Of a stretch of DNA of 19,427 nt, positions 1 through 7,399 are shown one piece after another (position 1 is the stretch's first letter; every line of letters begins with the position of its first letter). The notes below the pieces were generated by a model, which was not told the origin of the DNA, did not search any database, and saw only the letters and a list, made by a program, of their open reading frames with translations. Origin of the DNA: JBDSTZ01 sp039927975 (GTDB taxonomy: Bacteria; Pseudomonadota; Gammaproteobacteria; Burkholderiales; Burkholderiaceae_D); contig JBDSTZ010000548.1 in assembly GCA_039927975.1 (NCBI GenBank), positions 1-19,427 of the forward strand, in the 5' to 3' direction. A program made the translations under genes and the position numbers.

Positions 1-1110
1 GGATGGTTCGCCGCGATTGCTTTTCAGCTTGATGTTCAGCCGCAGCTCATTGGCTGAATCGGCGTTTCGGATCGCTTCCTCATAGGCAATATGTCCGCTG
101 TTGTACAGTTCGAACAGAGCCCAGTCAAAGGTGCGCATGCCGAGCTCACGCGACTTGTTCATTACACTTTTGAGGTCATTGAACTCACCGCGGAAGATGC
201 GCTCTGCAATTGACGGCGTATTGATCAGGATCTCGATCGCCGCCACCCGGCCCTTTCCGTCCACGGTGCGCACCAGCCGCTGCGAGACGATCGCGCGCAG
301 GTTCGCCGACAGGTCCATCAGCAGCTGGTTGCGGCGCTCTTCCGGGAAGAAGTTGATGATGCGGTCCATGGTCTGGTTCGAGTTGTTCGCGTGCAGCGTG
401 CCCAGGCACAGGTGGCCGGTCTCGGCGAAGGCGATCGCATGCTCCATGGTCTCGGTGTCGCGGATCTCGCCGATCAGAATCACGTCCGGCGCCTGGCGCA
501 GCGTGTTCTTGAGCGCGTTGTGCCAGGACAGCGTGTCGACCCCGACTTCGCGGTGGGTGATCAGGCAACCCTTGTTCTTGTGCACGTACTCGACCGGGTC
601 TTCCACCGTGATGATGTGGCCGGCCGAATTGGCATTGCGGTAGTCGATCATCGCCGCCAGCGTGGTCGACTTGCCCGAGCCGGTGCCGCCCACCACCAGC
701 ACCAGGCCGCGCTTGGTCATGATGACTTCCTTGAGCACCTCGGGCAGGTCGAGCTTCTGGAAGTTGGGGATTTCGGAGGCGATCGTGCGCACCACCATCG
801 CCACGCACTGCTGCTGGACGAACACGTTGACGCGGAAGCGACACACATTGGGCAGCGAGATAGCAAAATTGCATTCCATCTCGCGCTCGAATTCGCCGCG
901 CTGCTTGTCGTTCATCAGCGACAGCGCCAGCGCGCGCGTGACCTCGCCGCTCAGCTTCTGCTGGCTCAGCGGCTTCATCGATCCCTGGTGCTTCATGCTC
1001 GGCGGAAAATCGGCCGAGACGAACAGGTCGGAGCCGCCCTGATGGTGCATCACGGTCAGCAGTTTATGGATATAGGCCTGGGCTTCCGCCGGTCCAAACG
1101 TCGTCGACAT
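1..1110 (-). CDS. PilU-like type IV pilus retraction ATPase (C-terminus cut off by window edge)
   Basis: A hexameric ATPase of the PilT/PilU family that would act at the inner-membrane base of type IV pili during retraction. The frame is open for 370 codons from ATG 1110 to the window edge, so the stop is outside. Visible are the N-terminal GGSDLF segment, Walker A GGTGSGKST (residues 141-149), the Asp-box region HIITVEDPVEYVH, the Walker B region with GEIRDTETM, and the His-box region ETGHLCLGTLHANNSNQ. The C-terminal part has KSRELGMRTFDWALFELY, which resembles PilU more than PilT. AAAGG lies 5 nt before ATG 1110. It is divergent from oxyR. A second PilU and a PilT lie at 9386-11576, so this is an extra paralogue away from the usual pilTU pair. 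Family is certain; PilU rather than another PilT-like subtype is probable. Confidence 0.93.
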   Translation of the reverse strand, partial: MSTTFGPAEAQAYIHKLLTVMHHQGGSDLFVSADFPPSMKHQGSMKPLSQQKLSGEVTRALALSLMNDKQRGEFEREMECNFAISLPNVCRFRVNVFVQQQCVAMVVRTIASEIPNFQKLDLPEVLKEVIMTKRGLVLVVGGTGSGKSTTLAAMIDYRNANSAGHIITVEDPVEYVHKNKGCLITHREVGVDTLSWHNALKNTLRQAPDVILIGEIRDTETMEHAIAFAETGHLCLGTLHANNSNQTMDRIINFFPEERRNQLLMDLSANLRAIVSQRLVRTVDGKGRVAAIEILINTPSIAERIFRGEFNDLKSVMNKSRELGMRTFDWALFELYNSGHIAYEEAIRNADSANELRLNIKLKSNRGEPS

Positions 1111-1155
1111 GCATGCCTTTCAAGAAGTGGGCGGGGCAAATCCGCCCTTACGGCA

Positions 1156-1161
1156 ATTATA
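1156..1161 (-). promoter_or_regulatory. candidate -10 element of the PilU-like gene
   Basis: TATAAT on the minus strand, 45 nt upstream of the PilU-like start, in the 148-bp divergent region shared with oxyR. No good -35 hexamer is seen at 16-18 bp, so the promoter may need an activator or the match may be chance. Confidence 0.3.
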
Positions 1162-1200
1162 TCGACAGCCTTCCGCTAAAATGAGAAATACTTTGCTGAC

Positions 1201-1206
1201 TATACT
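1201..1206 (+). promoter_or_regulatory. candidate -10 element of oxyR
   Basis: TATACT lies 52 nt upstream of the oxyR start. No convincing -35 box is present, and I could not fit a full OxyR ATAG/CTAT tetramer pattern around it. Confidence 0.25.
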
Positions 1207-1258
1207 GCAACATTGTGCGAGGATTGAGCTCGTTCCCGCCACCCGTTGAACACGACCC

Positions 1259-2197
1259 ATGACGCTCACTGAACTGAAATATATCGTTGCCGTCGCGCGT
1301 GCGAAGCATTTCGGCCACGCCGCCGAAGCCTGTTATGTCGCCCAGCCGACCCTCTCGGTGGCGATCAAGAAGCTCGAGGACGAACTCGGAGTCGTGCTGT
1401 TCGAGCGCGGCGGCGCCGAAGTGTCGGTCACGCCGCTCGGCGCCCAGATCATCGCCCAGGCCGAACGGGTGCTCGAACAGACCGCCGCCATCAAGGAACT
1501 GGCCAAGCAGAACAAGGACCCGCTGGCCGGCCCGCTGCGGCTCGGCGTCATTTACACCATCGGCCCCTACCTGCTGCCGCCGCTGGTGCGCCGGCTGATC
1601 GACACGGTGCCGCAGATGCCGCTGGTGTTGCAGGAAAATTTCACCGTGCGCCTGCTCGAATTGCTGCGCCAGGGCGAGCTAGACGCCGCCATCATGGCGC
1701 TGCCCCTGCCCGACCACGGCATGTCGATGCAGACGCTGTACGACGAACCCTTCGTGGTGGCGGTGCCGCGCAGCCACCCGTGGGCCAAGCGCAAGGAAGT
1801 GTCGGCCGAGGACCTCAAGACGGAGACCATGCTCTTGCTCGGCAACGGCCACTGCTTCCGCGACCAGGTGCTGGAGGTGTGCCCGGAAATGGCGCGCTTC
1901 TCGGCGCCCGGCAATGGCATGCAGCGCACCTTCGAAGGTTCGTCGCTGGAGACGATCCGCCACATGGTCGCCAGCGGCATCGGCCTGACCGTGCTGCCGC
2001 GCGCCTCGGTGCCGGATATGAAGGACAAGAACGGCCTGCTCAGTTTCGTGCCCTTCATGGCGCCGGTGCCTTCGCGCCGCGTGGTACTGGTGTGGCGCAA
2101 GAGCTTCACACGGCGCGCGGCGATCGCCGCGATCAGCGCGGCGGTGGCGGCCTGCGATTTGCCGGGCGTGGAGATGGTGGCGCTGGAGGCGGCGTAA
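1259..2197 (+). CDS. oxyR: OxyR, hydrogen peroxide-sensing LysR-family regulator
   Basis: A LysR-type cytoplasmic regulator of 312 residues, close to the family length (E. coli 305). The winged HTH is at about residues 1-60 (HFGHAAEACYVAQPTLSVAIKKLE), followed by a linker helix and a periplasmic-binding-protein-like effector domain. The peroxide switch is intact: Cys199 in GNGHCF and Cys208 in LEVCPE, the same numbers as the disulfide pair of E. coli OxyR. YTIGPYLLPPL (residues 99-109) matches the E. coli segment around Thr100. This separates it from CysB or other LysR proteins. No strong Shine-Dalgarno precedes ATG 1259. It diverges from the PilU-like gene and converges on the SRPBCC gene 45 bp away. 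No catalase or peroxiredoxin is adjacent, so its targets lie elsewhere. Confidence 0.95.
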   Translation: MTLTELKYIVAVARAKHFGHAAEACYVAQPTLSVAIKKLEDELGVVLFERGGAEVSVTPLGAQIIAQAERVLEQTAAIKELAKQNKDPLAGPLRLGVIYTIGPYLLPPLVRRLIDTVPQMPLVLQENFTVRLLELLRQGELDAAIMALPLPDHGMSMQTLYDEPFVVAVPRSHPWAKRKEVSAEDLKTETMLLLGNGHCFRDQVLEVCPEMARFSAPGNGMQRTFEGSSLETIRHMVASGIGLTVLPRASVPDMKDKNGLLSFVPFMAPVPSRRVVLVWRKSFTRRAAIAAISAAVAACDLPGVEMVALEAA

Positions 2198-2242
2198 TTC
2201 CGGCTCCCAGCCCACGCCGGCGGCATCGGCGAACGGCGGCGC

Positions 2243-2719
2243 CTACTGCGGCGGCGCCGGCACCTCCCGCAGGCTGAGCACCAGATTATCGAGCCCGACC
2301 TCGGTGCCACGGATGCGTGCCTCGCGTTCGCCGTAGCCGTCAAGGAAAGCGATCTGCTCGGTGAAGACCATCTTCGTGCCCGCGCCCTTCGGTTCGAACA
2401 GCACTGTCGCCATCGATGCTGAGAGTCGCTTCTCGCCCAGATACATGCCGAAGGCGTAGATGATGCGCCGGTCAGGCACGATGTCGAGATAGACGCCCTC
2501 GAAGCGATGCGCCTCGCCGCCCGGCACCCTGACCTGGTTGTTCTCGCGCCCGCCGACCCGGAAGTCGAGCGCGAATTCCTCGAACACCATGGCGTCGTCG
2601 CAGCGCAGCCAAAGCTGCTTGGCCGCCGCGCTCGACCAGGCGGCGAAGACCGTTGAAGGCGCCACCGTGAAGTGGCGCTCGATGACGAAGATGGCATGTT
2701 CGGTCGCGCTGCCTTTCAT
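2243..2719 (-). CDS. SRPBCC / AHSA1-domain protein
   Basis: A 158-residue single-domain protein of the SRPBCC (START-like) superfamily, AHSA1 branch. Typical parts are FVIERHFTVAPSTVFAAWS at the N-terminus, FALDFRVGGREN in the middle, and the C-terminal helix region ending GLDNLVLSLREV. The fold binds hydrophobic ligands; the ligand here is unknown. Its ATG overlaps the stop of the upstream ArsR gene by 4 nt (ATGA), so translation is probably coupled. ArsR-AHSA1 pairs are a common bacterial arrangement. It is the last gene of the GST-ArsR-SRPBCC operon. Confidence 0.9.
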   Translation of the reverse strand: MKGSATEHAIFVIERHFTVAPSTVFAAWSSAAAKQLWLRCDDAMVFEEFALDFRVGGRENNQVRVPGGEAHRFEGVYLDIVPDRRIIYAFGMYLGEKRLSASMATVLFEPKGAGTKMVFTEQIAFLDGYGEREARIRGTEVGLDNLVLSLREVPAPPQ

Positions 2720-3054
2720 GTTCCCTCCCCTTGGCTGAGAAATTGATCGAGCCGGTCGAAGCTGGCGTTCCAGCCTTGCTTGCGCTCGGCGACCCAGCGC
2801 TCGACATTGGCAAAGGCGTCGGGCGCCATGCGGAAGGTGCGCACCCGGCCCTGCTTTTCGGACAGCACGATGCCGCCGTTTTCAAGAATCGCCAGGTGCT
2901 TGAGCACCGTCGGCAGCGAGACCGGCAGCGGCTCGGCCAGATCCATCACCGACGACGGCCCCTGGCTCAGGCGCTCGACCAGCGCGCGCCGCGTGCCGTC
3001 CGCCAGCGCGTGGAACTTGGCGTCAAGCGTGTGTTGATGTTCCGGCGCCGGCAT
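2716..3054 (-). CDS. ArsR-family winged-helix transcriptional repressor
   Basis: A 112-residue ArsR/SmtB-type regulator. The HTH is at about residues 36-62 (MDLAEPLPVSLPTVLKHLAILE), followed by a wing (SEKQGRVRTFRM) and a C-terminal helix with WNASFDRLDQFL. It has no cysteine, so the ELCVC metal site of the arsenic and metal sensors is absent. It belongs to the non-metal ArsR group usually paired with SRPBCC genes. Its ATG follows the GST stop codon directly (TAA then ATG), and its own stop overlaps the SRPBCC start. Autoregulation of the operon is likely; the palindrome at 3761-3780 is the candidate site. Confidence 0.92.
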   Translation of the reverse strand: MPAPEHQHTLDAKFHALADGTRRALVERLSQGPSSVMDLAEPLPVSLPTVLKHLAILENGGIVLSEKQGRVRTFRMAPDAFANVERWVAERKQGWNASFDRLDQFLSQGEGT

Positions 3055-3726
3055 TTAGCCTCCCTCCATGAAGCGCTGCGGAATCGCTTCCTTGAACGGA
3101 TACATGTGGAAGTACGGACGCGCTTCGTCGATCACCCGGCGCACCGACGGCCGCGCCATCAGGCGCTCGAAATAGGCGGCCAGGCGTGGCGCATCGGCCG
3201 GCGGCGCTTCGAGCGTGAACGCGTAGAACAGCGCGGGCGCGGCGGCGCAATCGGCCATGCCGAAACCGTCACCGGCAACCCACTCGCGCGCGGCCAGCTG
3301 CCGCTCGATCATGTGATAGGCGGCGGCCAGCGCGGCGTGTTCCTTGTCGAGCGTCCCGCTGCCGCCGAACAGGCGATGCGCGACGATGGCCTGCATCGGC
3401 CCCTGCACGTGGTTGTCGAAGAAGCGGTCCCACAGACGCACTTCGAGCGCCGCGTCCCAGTCGGCGGGAATCATCGCACGCCCGCCGGCGTAATAATGGT
3501 CGAGGTATTCGATGATGATCGAGGTTTCCGGCACGTCGCGTCCGCGCGCCTGGTCGCGCAGGACCGGAAACTTGACCAGCGGCCAGACGGCGCCCAGTTC
3601 GGCCCGGTCGGCCGGGTCGCCCAGGTCGATCAGGCGCTTGTCGAAGGCGACGCCGTGTTCGTAGAGGGCGATCAGGACTTTGTGGCAATAGGAAGCGAGG
3701 GGGTGGTAGTAGAGGGTGAGTGCCAT
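3055..3726 (-). CDS. glutathione S-transferase family protein
   Basis: A cytosolic GST-fold protein of 223 residues. The N-terminal thioredoxin-like domain starts LTLYYHPLASYCHKVLIAL and carries the KFPVLRD cis-proline segment and the ETSIIIEYL glutathione-contact segment (E/D-S/T pair). An all-helical C-terminal domain follows, with GDGFGMADCAAAP as the conserved N-capping region. ATG 3726 is preferred over an in-frame ATG at 3768 because the family's first strand begins directly after it and a GGGA lies about 9 nt upstream. It heads an operon with ArsR and SRPBCC genes, so it probably handles an electrophilic or aromatic compound sensed by that regulator. The substrate cannot be told. Confidence 0.9.
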   Translation of the reverse strand: MALTLYYHPLASYCHKVLIALYEHGVAFDKRLIDLGDPADRAELGAVWPLVKFPVLRDQARGRDVPETSIIIEYLDHYYAGGRAMIPADWDAALEVRLWDRFFDNHVQGPMQAIVAHRLFGGSGTLDKEHAALAAAYHMIERQLAAREWVAGDGFGMADCAAAPALFYAFTLEAPPADAPRLAAYFERLMARPSVRRVIDEARPYFHMYPFKEAIPQRFMEGG

Positions 3727-3760
3727 GATGAATTCCCGGTGAAGTGATGACCGGCCCCAT

Positions 3761-3780
3761 ACTTTCACATTTATGAAAGT
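3761..3780. promoter_or_regulatory. palindrome, candidate ArsR-family operator
   Basis: ACTTTCACATTTATGAAAGT has perfect 7-bp arms (ACTTTCA and TGAAAGT) around 6 bp. It sits 34 bp upstream of the GST start, just downstream (minus strand) of a TTGCAA -35-like hexamer at 3782-3787. A repressor bound here would cover the promoter of the GST-ArsR-SRPBCC operon. The palindrome is seen directly; the link to this ArsR is inferred from position. Confidence 0.5.
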
Positions 3781-3883
3781 ATTGCAAGCGCCCCCGTGCG
3801 GGCGCGGTGAAACCAGACCGTTTGCGTTTCACGCCCCCTGCAAACCCGGTATAGTGCCAGCTTGTCAAATTTCACATCATCCG

Positions 3884-4738
3884 ATGAACAAGCTGGCGCT
3901 CTACTTCCGCCTGATCCGGGCCGACAAGCCGATCGGCATCCTGCTGTTGCTGTGGCCGACCCTGATCGCCCTGTGGCTGGCCTCCGACGGCCGCCCCGCC
4001 CTCGGCATGGTCGCCATCTTCACTGTCGGCACCGCCCTGATGCGCTCGGCCGGCTGCGCCATCAACGACTTCGCCGATCGCGACTTCGACAAGCACGTCA
4101 AGCGCACCGCCGAACGCCCGCTTACCAGCGGACGCATCGCGCCGTGGGAAGCGGTGGCCGTCGCTGCCGCGCTGGCCGTCGCCGCCTTCCTGCTGATCCT
4201 GCCGCTCAACAGCCTGACCAGGCAGATGTCGGTGGCCGCCGTCGTCATCGCCGCCAGCTACCCCTACTTCAAGCGCTTCTTCGCGATCCCCCAGGCCTAT
4301 CTGGGCATCGCCTTCGGCTTCGGCATCCCGATGGCCTTCGCCGCCGTGCAGGACCAGGTGCCGGCCGTCGCCTGGTGGCTGCTGGCGGCCAATGTGTTCT
4401 GGGCCATCGCCTACGACACCGAATACGCCATGGTCGACCGCGACGACGACCTCAAGATCGGCATCCGCACCTCGGCGATCACCTTCGGCCGCTTCGACGT
4501 CGCCGCCATCATGCTGTGCTACGGCGCCGCCCTGGCGATCGACCTGGTGTGCGGCTGGCTGCTCGGGCTGCGCTGGCCGTTCGTGGCCGGCGTCGCGGTG
4601 GCGGCCGCCATCGCGCTCTACCACTACACCCTGATCCGCGAGCGCGACCGTATGCGCTGTTTCGCCGCCTTCCGCCACAACAATTGGTTGGGTGCGGCCC
4701 TTTTTGCTGGTGTCGCGTTAGACTATGCCTTAGCATAA
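3884..4738 (+). CDS. ubiA: 4-hydroxybenzoate octaprenyltransferase
   Basis: An integral inner-membrane prenyltransferase that attaches the polyprenyl tail to 4-hydroxybenzoate in ubiquinone synthesis. The 284 residues match the family length. The opening LIRADKPIGILLLLWPTLIALW is typical of UbiA. The first aspartate motif is NDFADRDFDKHVKRTAERPL; the second is YDTEYAMVDRDDDLKIGI. Both bind Mg-diphosphate. Several hydrophobic helices separate them. The start is ATG 3884, directly before the conserved N-terminus; an in-frame ATG at 3773 would add 37 residues with no family resemblance. A TATAGT at 3850-3855 could be its -10 box, with a poor -35. It diverges from the GST operon. Confidence 0.97.
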   Translation: MNKLALYFRLIRADKPIGILLLLWPTLIALWLASDGRPALGMVAIFTVGTALMRSAGCAINDFADRDFDKHVKRTAERPLTSGRIAPWEAVAVAAALAVAAFLLILPLNSLTRQMSVAAVVIAASYPYFKRFFAIPQAYLGIAFGFGIPMAFAAVQDQVPAVAWWLLAANVFWAIAYDTEYAMVDRDDDLKIGIRTSAITFGRFDVAAIMLCYGAALAIDLVCGWLLGLRWPFVAGVAVAAAIALYHYTLIRERDRMRCFAAFRHNNWLGAALFAGVALDYALA

Positions 4739-4757
4739 TGTTGTTGGTATGCCATCG

Positions 4758-4776
4758 GCGTGGACTGCGTCCGCGC
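4758..4776 (+). other. stem-loop after ubiA
   Basis: GCGTGGAC, loop TGC, then GTCCGCGC form an 8-bp stem with one G-T pair, 20 nt past the ubiA stop. No T-run follows, so it is at best a weak or Rho-assisted terminator. Confidence 0.3.
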
Positions 4777-4841
4777 AAGGCATGCGGGGGCACGCTCCTT
4801 ACACTGACTATTTCACGAAAATTTTAACGACGAGGCAAATC

Positions 4842-5162
4842 ATGATGGAAAAGATCCCTACCCAAACCGGCGCCCGCGACCAGTTGATGCGCGACCTGAA
4901 ATCGGTCATTTCCGACGCTGAAAGCTGGCTGCGCAGCGGCAGCCAATTGACCGGCGAAGACCTCAAGGCGGCCAAGGCCAAGTTCGAACGCACCCTCATC
5001 AACGCCAAGGACGATCTGATTCGCCTCGAACAGAACGTGGTCGAAAAAACCAAGGAAGCGGCCAAGGCGACTGACGAATACGTGCAGGAGAATCCCTGGA
5101 AATCGGTCGGTATCGGCGCCGCCGTCGGCCTGGTGGTCGGCCTGCTGATCTCGCGTAAATAA
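4842..5162 (+). CDS. DUF883 family membrane-anchored protein (ElaB/YqjD-like)
   Basis: A 106-residue protein with a charged, helical N-terminal region (about residues 8-80, coiled-coil-like, rich in K, E, D, A) and one C-terminal membrane segment, NPWKSVGIGAAVGLVVGLL, ending in a short basic tail (SRK). This is the layout of ElaB/YqjD proteins, which in E. coli are stationary-phase inner-membrane proteins that associate with ribosomes. ATG 4842 is chosen because GAGG lies 6 nt upstream; the longer frame from 4749 runs through the hairpin after ubiA. A second ATG at 4845 is equally close. It is the first gene of a set matching E. coli yqjD-yqjE-yqjK. Confidence 0.88.
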   Translation: MMEKIPTQTGARDQLMRDLKSVISDAESWLRSGSQLTGEDLKAAKAKFERTLINAKDDLIRLEQNVVEKTKEAAKATDEYVQENPWKSVGIGAAVGLVVGLLISRK

Positions 5163-5164
5163 AC

Positions 5165-5548
5165 GTGGCCATCATCGACGCGGTCGGACGCATCGCCGCG
5201 ACCTTCGTGGCGATCGCCCAGACCCGGTTCGAACTGGCCGCGGTCGAACTCGAACAGGAGTCGCGCCGCTACCTGGGCTACCTGCTCATGTCGCTGCTGT
5301 CGCTGTTCCTGTTCGGGATCGCGCTGCTGCTGGTCGCGCTGTTCGTCGTCATCGTGTTCTGGGACAGCTACCGGCTGCAGGCGGTGCTCGGCATGGCCGG
5401 CCTGTTCGGCGCCGCCGCCGTGGTGGTGGGACTCAAGGTGCGCGCCGGTTTCGAATCGAAGCCTGCCCTGATGGCGTCGAGCGTGGCCGAACTGGCCAAG
5501 GACTTTGCCTTCCTCAAGGCGCAGGCACAGGGCGACCATCATGAATAA
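5165..5548 (+). CDS. phage-holin-superfamily / YqjE-like membrane protein
   Basis: A 127-residue protein with an amphipathic N-terminal helix (RFELAAVELEQESRRY), two strong membrane segments (about residues 38-63 and 74-94) and a charged C-terminal tail. This is the pattern of the holin-superfamily proteins that include YqjE. The name does not mean lysis here, since no phage genes are nearby. It starts with GTG 5165, 2 nt after the DUF883 stop, and its stop overlaps the next gene by 8 nt, so the three genes are almost certainly co-translated. Confidence 0.82.
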   Translation: MAIIDAVGRIAATFVAIAQTRFELAAVELEQESRRYLGYLLMSLLSLFLFGIALLLVALFVVIVFWDSYRLQAVLGMAGLFGAAAVVVGLKVRAGFESKPALMASSVAELAKDFAFLKAQAQGDHHE

Positions 5549-5843
5549 GCTAAGTCTCGAACAGCGCCGCCAGATGCTGGTGGCGCGCTGCGACACCGAA
5601 CGCCACGACGCCGCCTACGCGGTCGGCACGCTGCTCCATCCGGTGGCCTCGTCAAGTATGCTCGGCAGCCTAGGCGGCATTGGCCTCAAGCTGCCGCTGG
5701 CGATCGCCGGCGTGGTGCTGGGCATGGTGGCCATCAAGCCACGGCGCGCGATGGCGATCGTCTCGACAGGGTTGACCTTGTGGAAGGTCGCCACCGGCGT
5801 GCTTGGCGCCCTGCGACCGGCCGGCCAGACAAGCGTGGAATAA
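5541..5843 (+). CDS. YqjK-like small membrane protein
   Basis: A 100-residue protein. The N-terminal part (SLEQRRQMLVARCDTERHDAA) is charged and helical, like YqjK. A hydrophobic region follows (GIGLKLPLAIAGVVLGMVAI, then AMAIVSTGLTLWKVATGVLG), ending in a short polar tail. ATG 5541 overlaps the preceding gene by 8 nt. Identity as the third member of a yqjDEK-type operon rests largely on gene order and on the N-terminal pattern. The molecular role is unknown. Confidence 0.75.
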   Translation: MNKLSLEQRRQMLVARCDTERHDAAYAVGTLLHPVASSSMLGSLGGIGLKLPLAIAGVVLGMVAIKPRRAMAIVSTGLTLWKVATGVLGALRPAGQTSVE

Positions 5844-5854
5844 GCATCGGGTAA

Positions 5855-5874
5855 CAGGCCGGCCTCACGGCCTG
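5855..5874. terminator. hairpin between convergent genes
   Basis: CAGGCCG, 6-nt loop, CGGCCTG: perfect 7-bp arms. It lies 12 nt past the yqjK-like stop and covers the last codons of the minus-strand TPR-methyltransferase gene. No T-run follows on either side, so a terminator role is only plausible. Confidence 0.35.
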
Positions 5875-7370
5875 CGCAGCACCATCACGAAGGCGTCGAC
5901 ACGCTCACCGTTCTCGGTGCGCGACGGCGCCTTTTCCGTTTCAGCGATCAGCAATCCGGTGTCGCGCGCCAGGCGCTCGAGGTAAGCGCGCGAATGCGCG
6001 TAGCGGCTGGTGGTCGTCAGCGTGAAGTCGGCGACCTCGCCCGCCTCGACAGAAAAACAGAAGTGGCCGCCAGTGCGCAAGGCGCGATGCACGGCGCCGA
6101 ACGCCGGCGCCAGGTCGCCAAAATAGACAAACACGTCGGCGGCGACCACCAGGTCCCATGCGTTCTCGCGGCCGTCGAGGAAGTCGGTGATCTCGGCACA
6201 TGCCAGTTCGTCGTACACACCGCGCTCGCGCGCCTTGTCGAGCATCTTCTGCGACAGGTCGACGCCGGTCAGCGACGACGAGCAGGCCCGCAGGTACGGG
6301 CCGCACAGGCCAGTGCCGCAGCCAAGATCGAGCGTCGCCAGGCCTTGCGCGGGCGCGTGACGGCCGATGGCGGCGGCGAGGAACGCCGGCATCTGGTAAT
6401 CGAGCACCTGCGTCAGATGCTGGTCGAAGTGGCCGGCGTAATTGTCGAACAGGGTCTTGACGTAGCTGGCCGGCGAATTGTCGGGCGCCTCGCCGACGCC
6501 AAGCGCGGCCAGCGCAAAAGCGATCTGGGTGGCGTCGGCGCCCAGCGCCAGCGCGCTGCGGTAGGCGACGATCGCATCCTCCGGCCGCGACAGCGAACGC
6601 AAGGTATTGGCGCGAAAGTGATGGGCGCTCGCGTAGCCAGGTTTGATGGCGATGGCGTGCTCGTAACTGCTCAATGCCTCGTCGAACTCGTGCAGGCGCG
6701 CGAGCGCGGTGCCACGCCAGCACCAGGCCTCGGCATTTGTCGGCGTAATGGCGATCGCGCGTTCGTAGCAGTCGACCGCGTCGGCATAACGGCCCAGCGC
6801 CTGCTGCGCATTGGCGCGCGCGCACAGGGCCTCGGGATAGCGCTCGCGCAGCGCGAGCGCGCGCTCGGCGGCGTCCAGCGCGTCCTCGGCGCGGCCAAGG
6901 TCGTTGAACAGAATCGCCTTGTGGCACAGCGCCTCAGGATAGGCGGGCCGCAGTGCGAGCGCGCGTTCGTAGGCACGCATCGCCTCATCCATGCGGCCAA
7001 GTTTGCGCAGCGTGTTGCCAAGGTTGTTGAAAGCGAGCGCGTAGCGCGGGTCGAGCCGCACGGCTGTTTCGTAGCTCGTCAATGCTTCTTCCGTGCGGCC
7101 GATATCCTGCAGCGCCGCGCCCAGGTTGCAGTGGGCTGGCGCCGGACTCGGATTGATGGCGATGGCGCGGGTGATCAGGTCGACCGCGACGAAAGGCTGG
7201 CCGAGCTGGCGCGCGATCACGCCGGACAGGTGCAGCGCGTCGAATTGACGCGGGTCGCTGGCGAGCACGCGCGCGTACAGCGTTTGCGCGTCATGCAGCC
7301 GGCCTTGCTGGTGAAGCGCGACCGCCTGTTGCAAGAGCGCCGTCAGGGCAGTGGAGGAAGTGCTTTGCAT
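5865..7370 (-). CDS. TPR-repeat protein with C-terminal SAM methyltransferase domain
   Basis: A 501-residue cytoplasmic protein. The first 278 residues are eight TPR units with an exact 34-residue period; the unit-ending Pro occurs at 40, 74, 108, 142, 210 and 244, and the units ending at 176 and 278 have other residues. The methyltransferase domain follows: the preamble YVKTLFDNYAGHFDQHL, SAM motif I LDLGCGTG (347-354), acidic motif GVDLSQKML, and VVAADVFVYFGDL. This fits the class of predicted TPR-containing methyltransferases (COG4976 type). The substrate is unknown; the TPR half presumably docks a protein partner. It is the last gene of the minus-strand run behind proC, with only the small protein gene between. 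Confidence 0.9.
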   Translation of the reverse strand: MQSTSSTALTALLQQAVALHQQGRLHDAQTLYARVLASDPRQFDALHLSGVIARQLGQPFVAVDLITRAIAINPSPAPAHCNLGAALQDIGRTEEALTSYETAVRLDPRYALAFNNLGNTLRKLGRMDEAMRAYERALALRPAYPEALCHKAILFNDLGRAEDALDAAERALALRERYPEALCARANAQQALGRYADAVDCYERAIAITPTNAEAWCWRGTALARLHEFDEALSSYEHAIAIKPGYASAHHFRANTLRSLSRPEDAIVAYRSALALGADATQIAFALAALGVGEAPDNSPASYVKTLFDNYAGHFDQHLTQVLDYQMPAFLAAAIGRHAPAQGLATLDLGCGTGLCGPYLRACSSSLTGVDLSQKMLDKARERGVYDELACAEITDFLDGRENAWDLVVAADVFVYFGDLAPAFGAVHRALRTGGHFCFSVEAGEVADFTLTTTSRYAHSRAYLERLARDTGLLIAETEKAPSRTENGERVDAFVMVLRRP

Positions 7371-7399
7371 TTGCTTGAGCAGCCTGGCGGCCGTGCCCT

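Noticed and set aside
1111..1258. OxyR autoregulatory binding site
   Set aside because: I could not fit the four-tetramer ATAG/CTAT spacing convincingly; not called.
1567..2697. 376-codon minus-strand frame across oxyR and the SRPBCC gene
   Set aside because: It is antisense to oxyR and out of frame with the SRPBCC gene; Arg/Ser-rich shadow composition.
5165..5548. Prophage lysis gene (holin)
   Set aside because: The holin-superfamily name is only a fold label; no endolysin, spanin or phage gene is nearby and the gene sits in a yqj-type operon.
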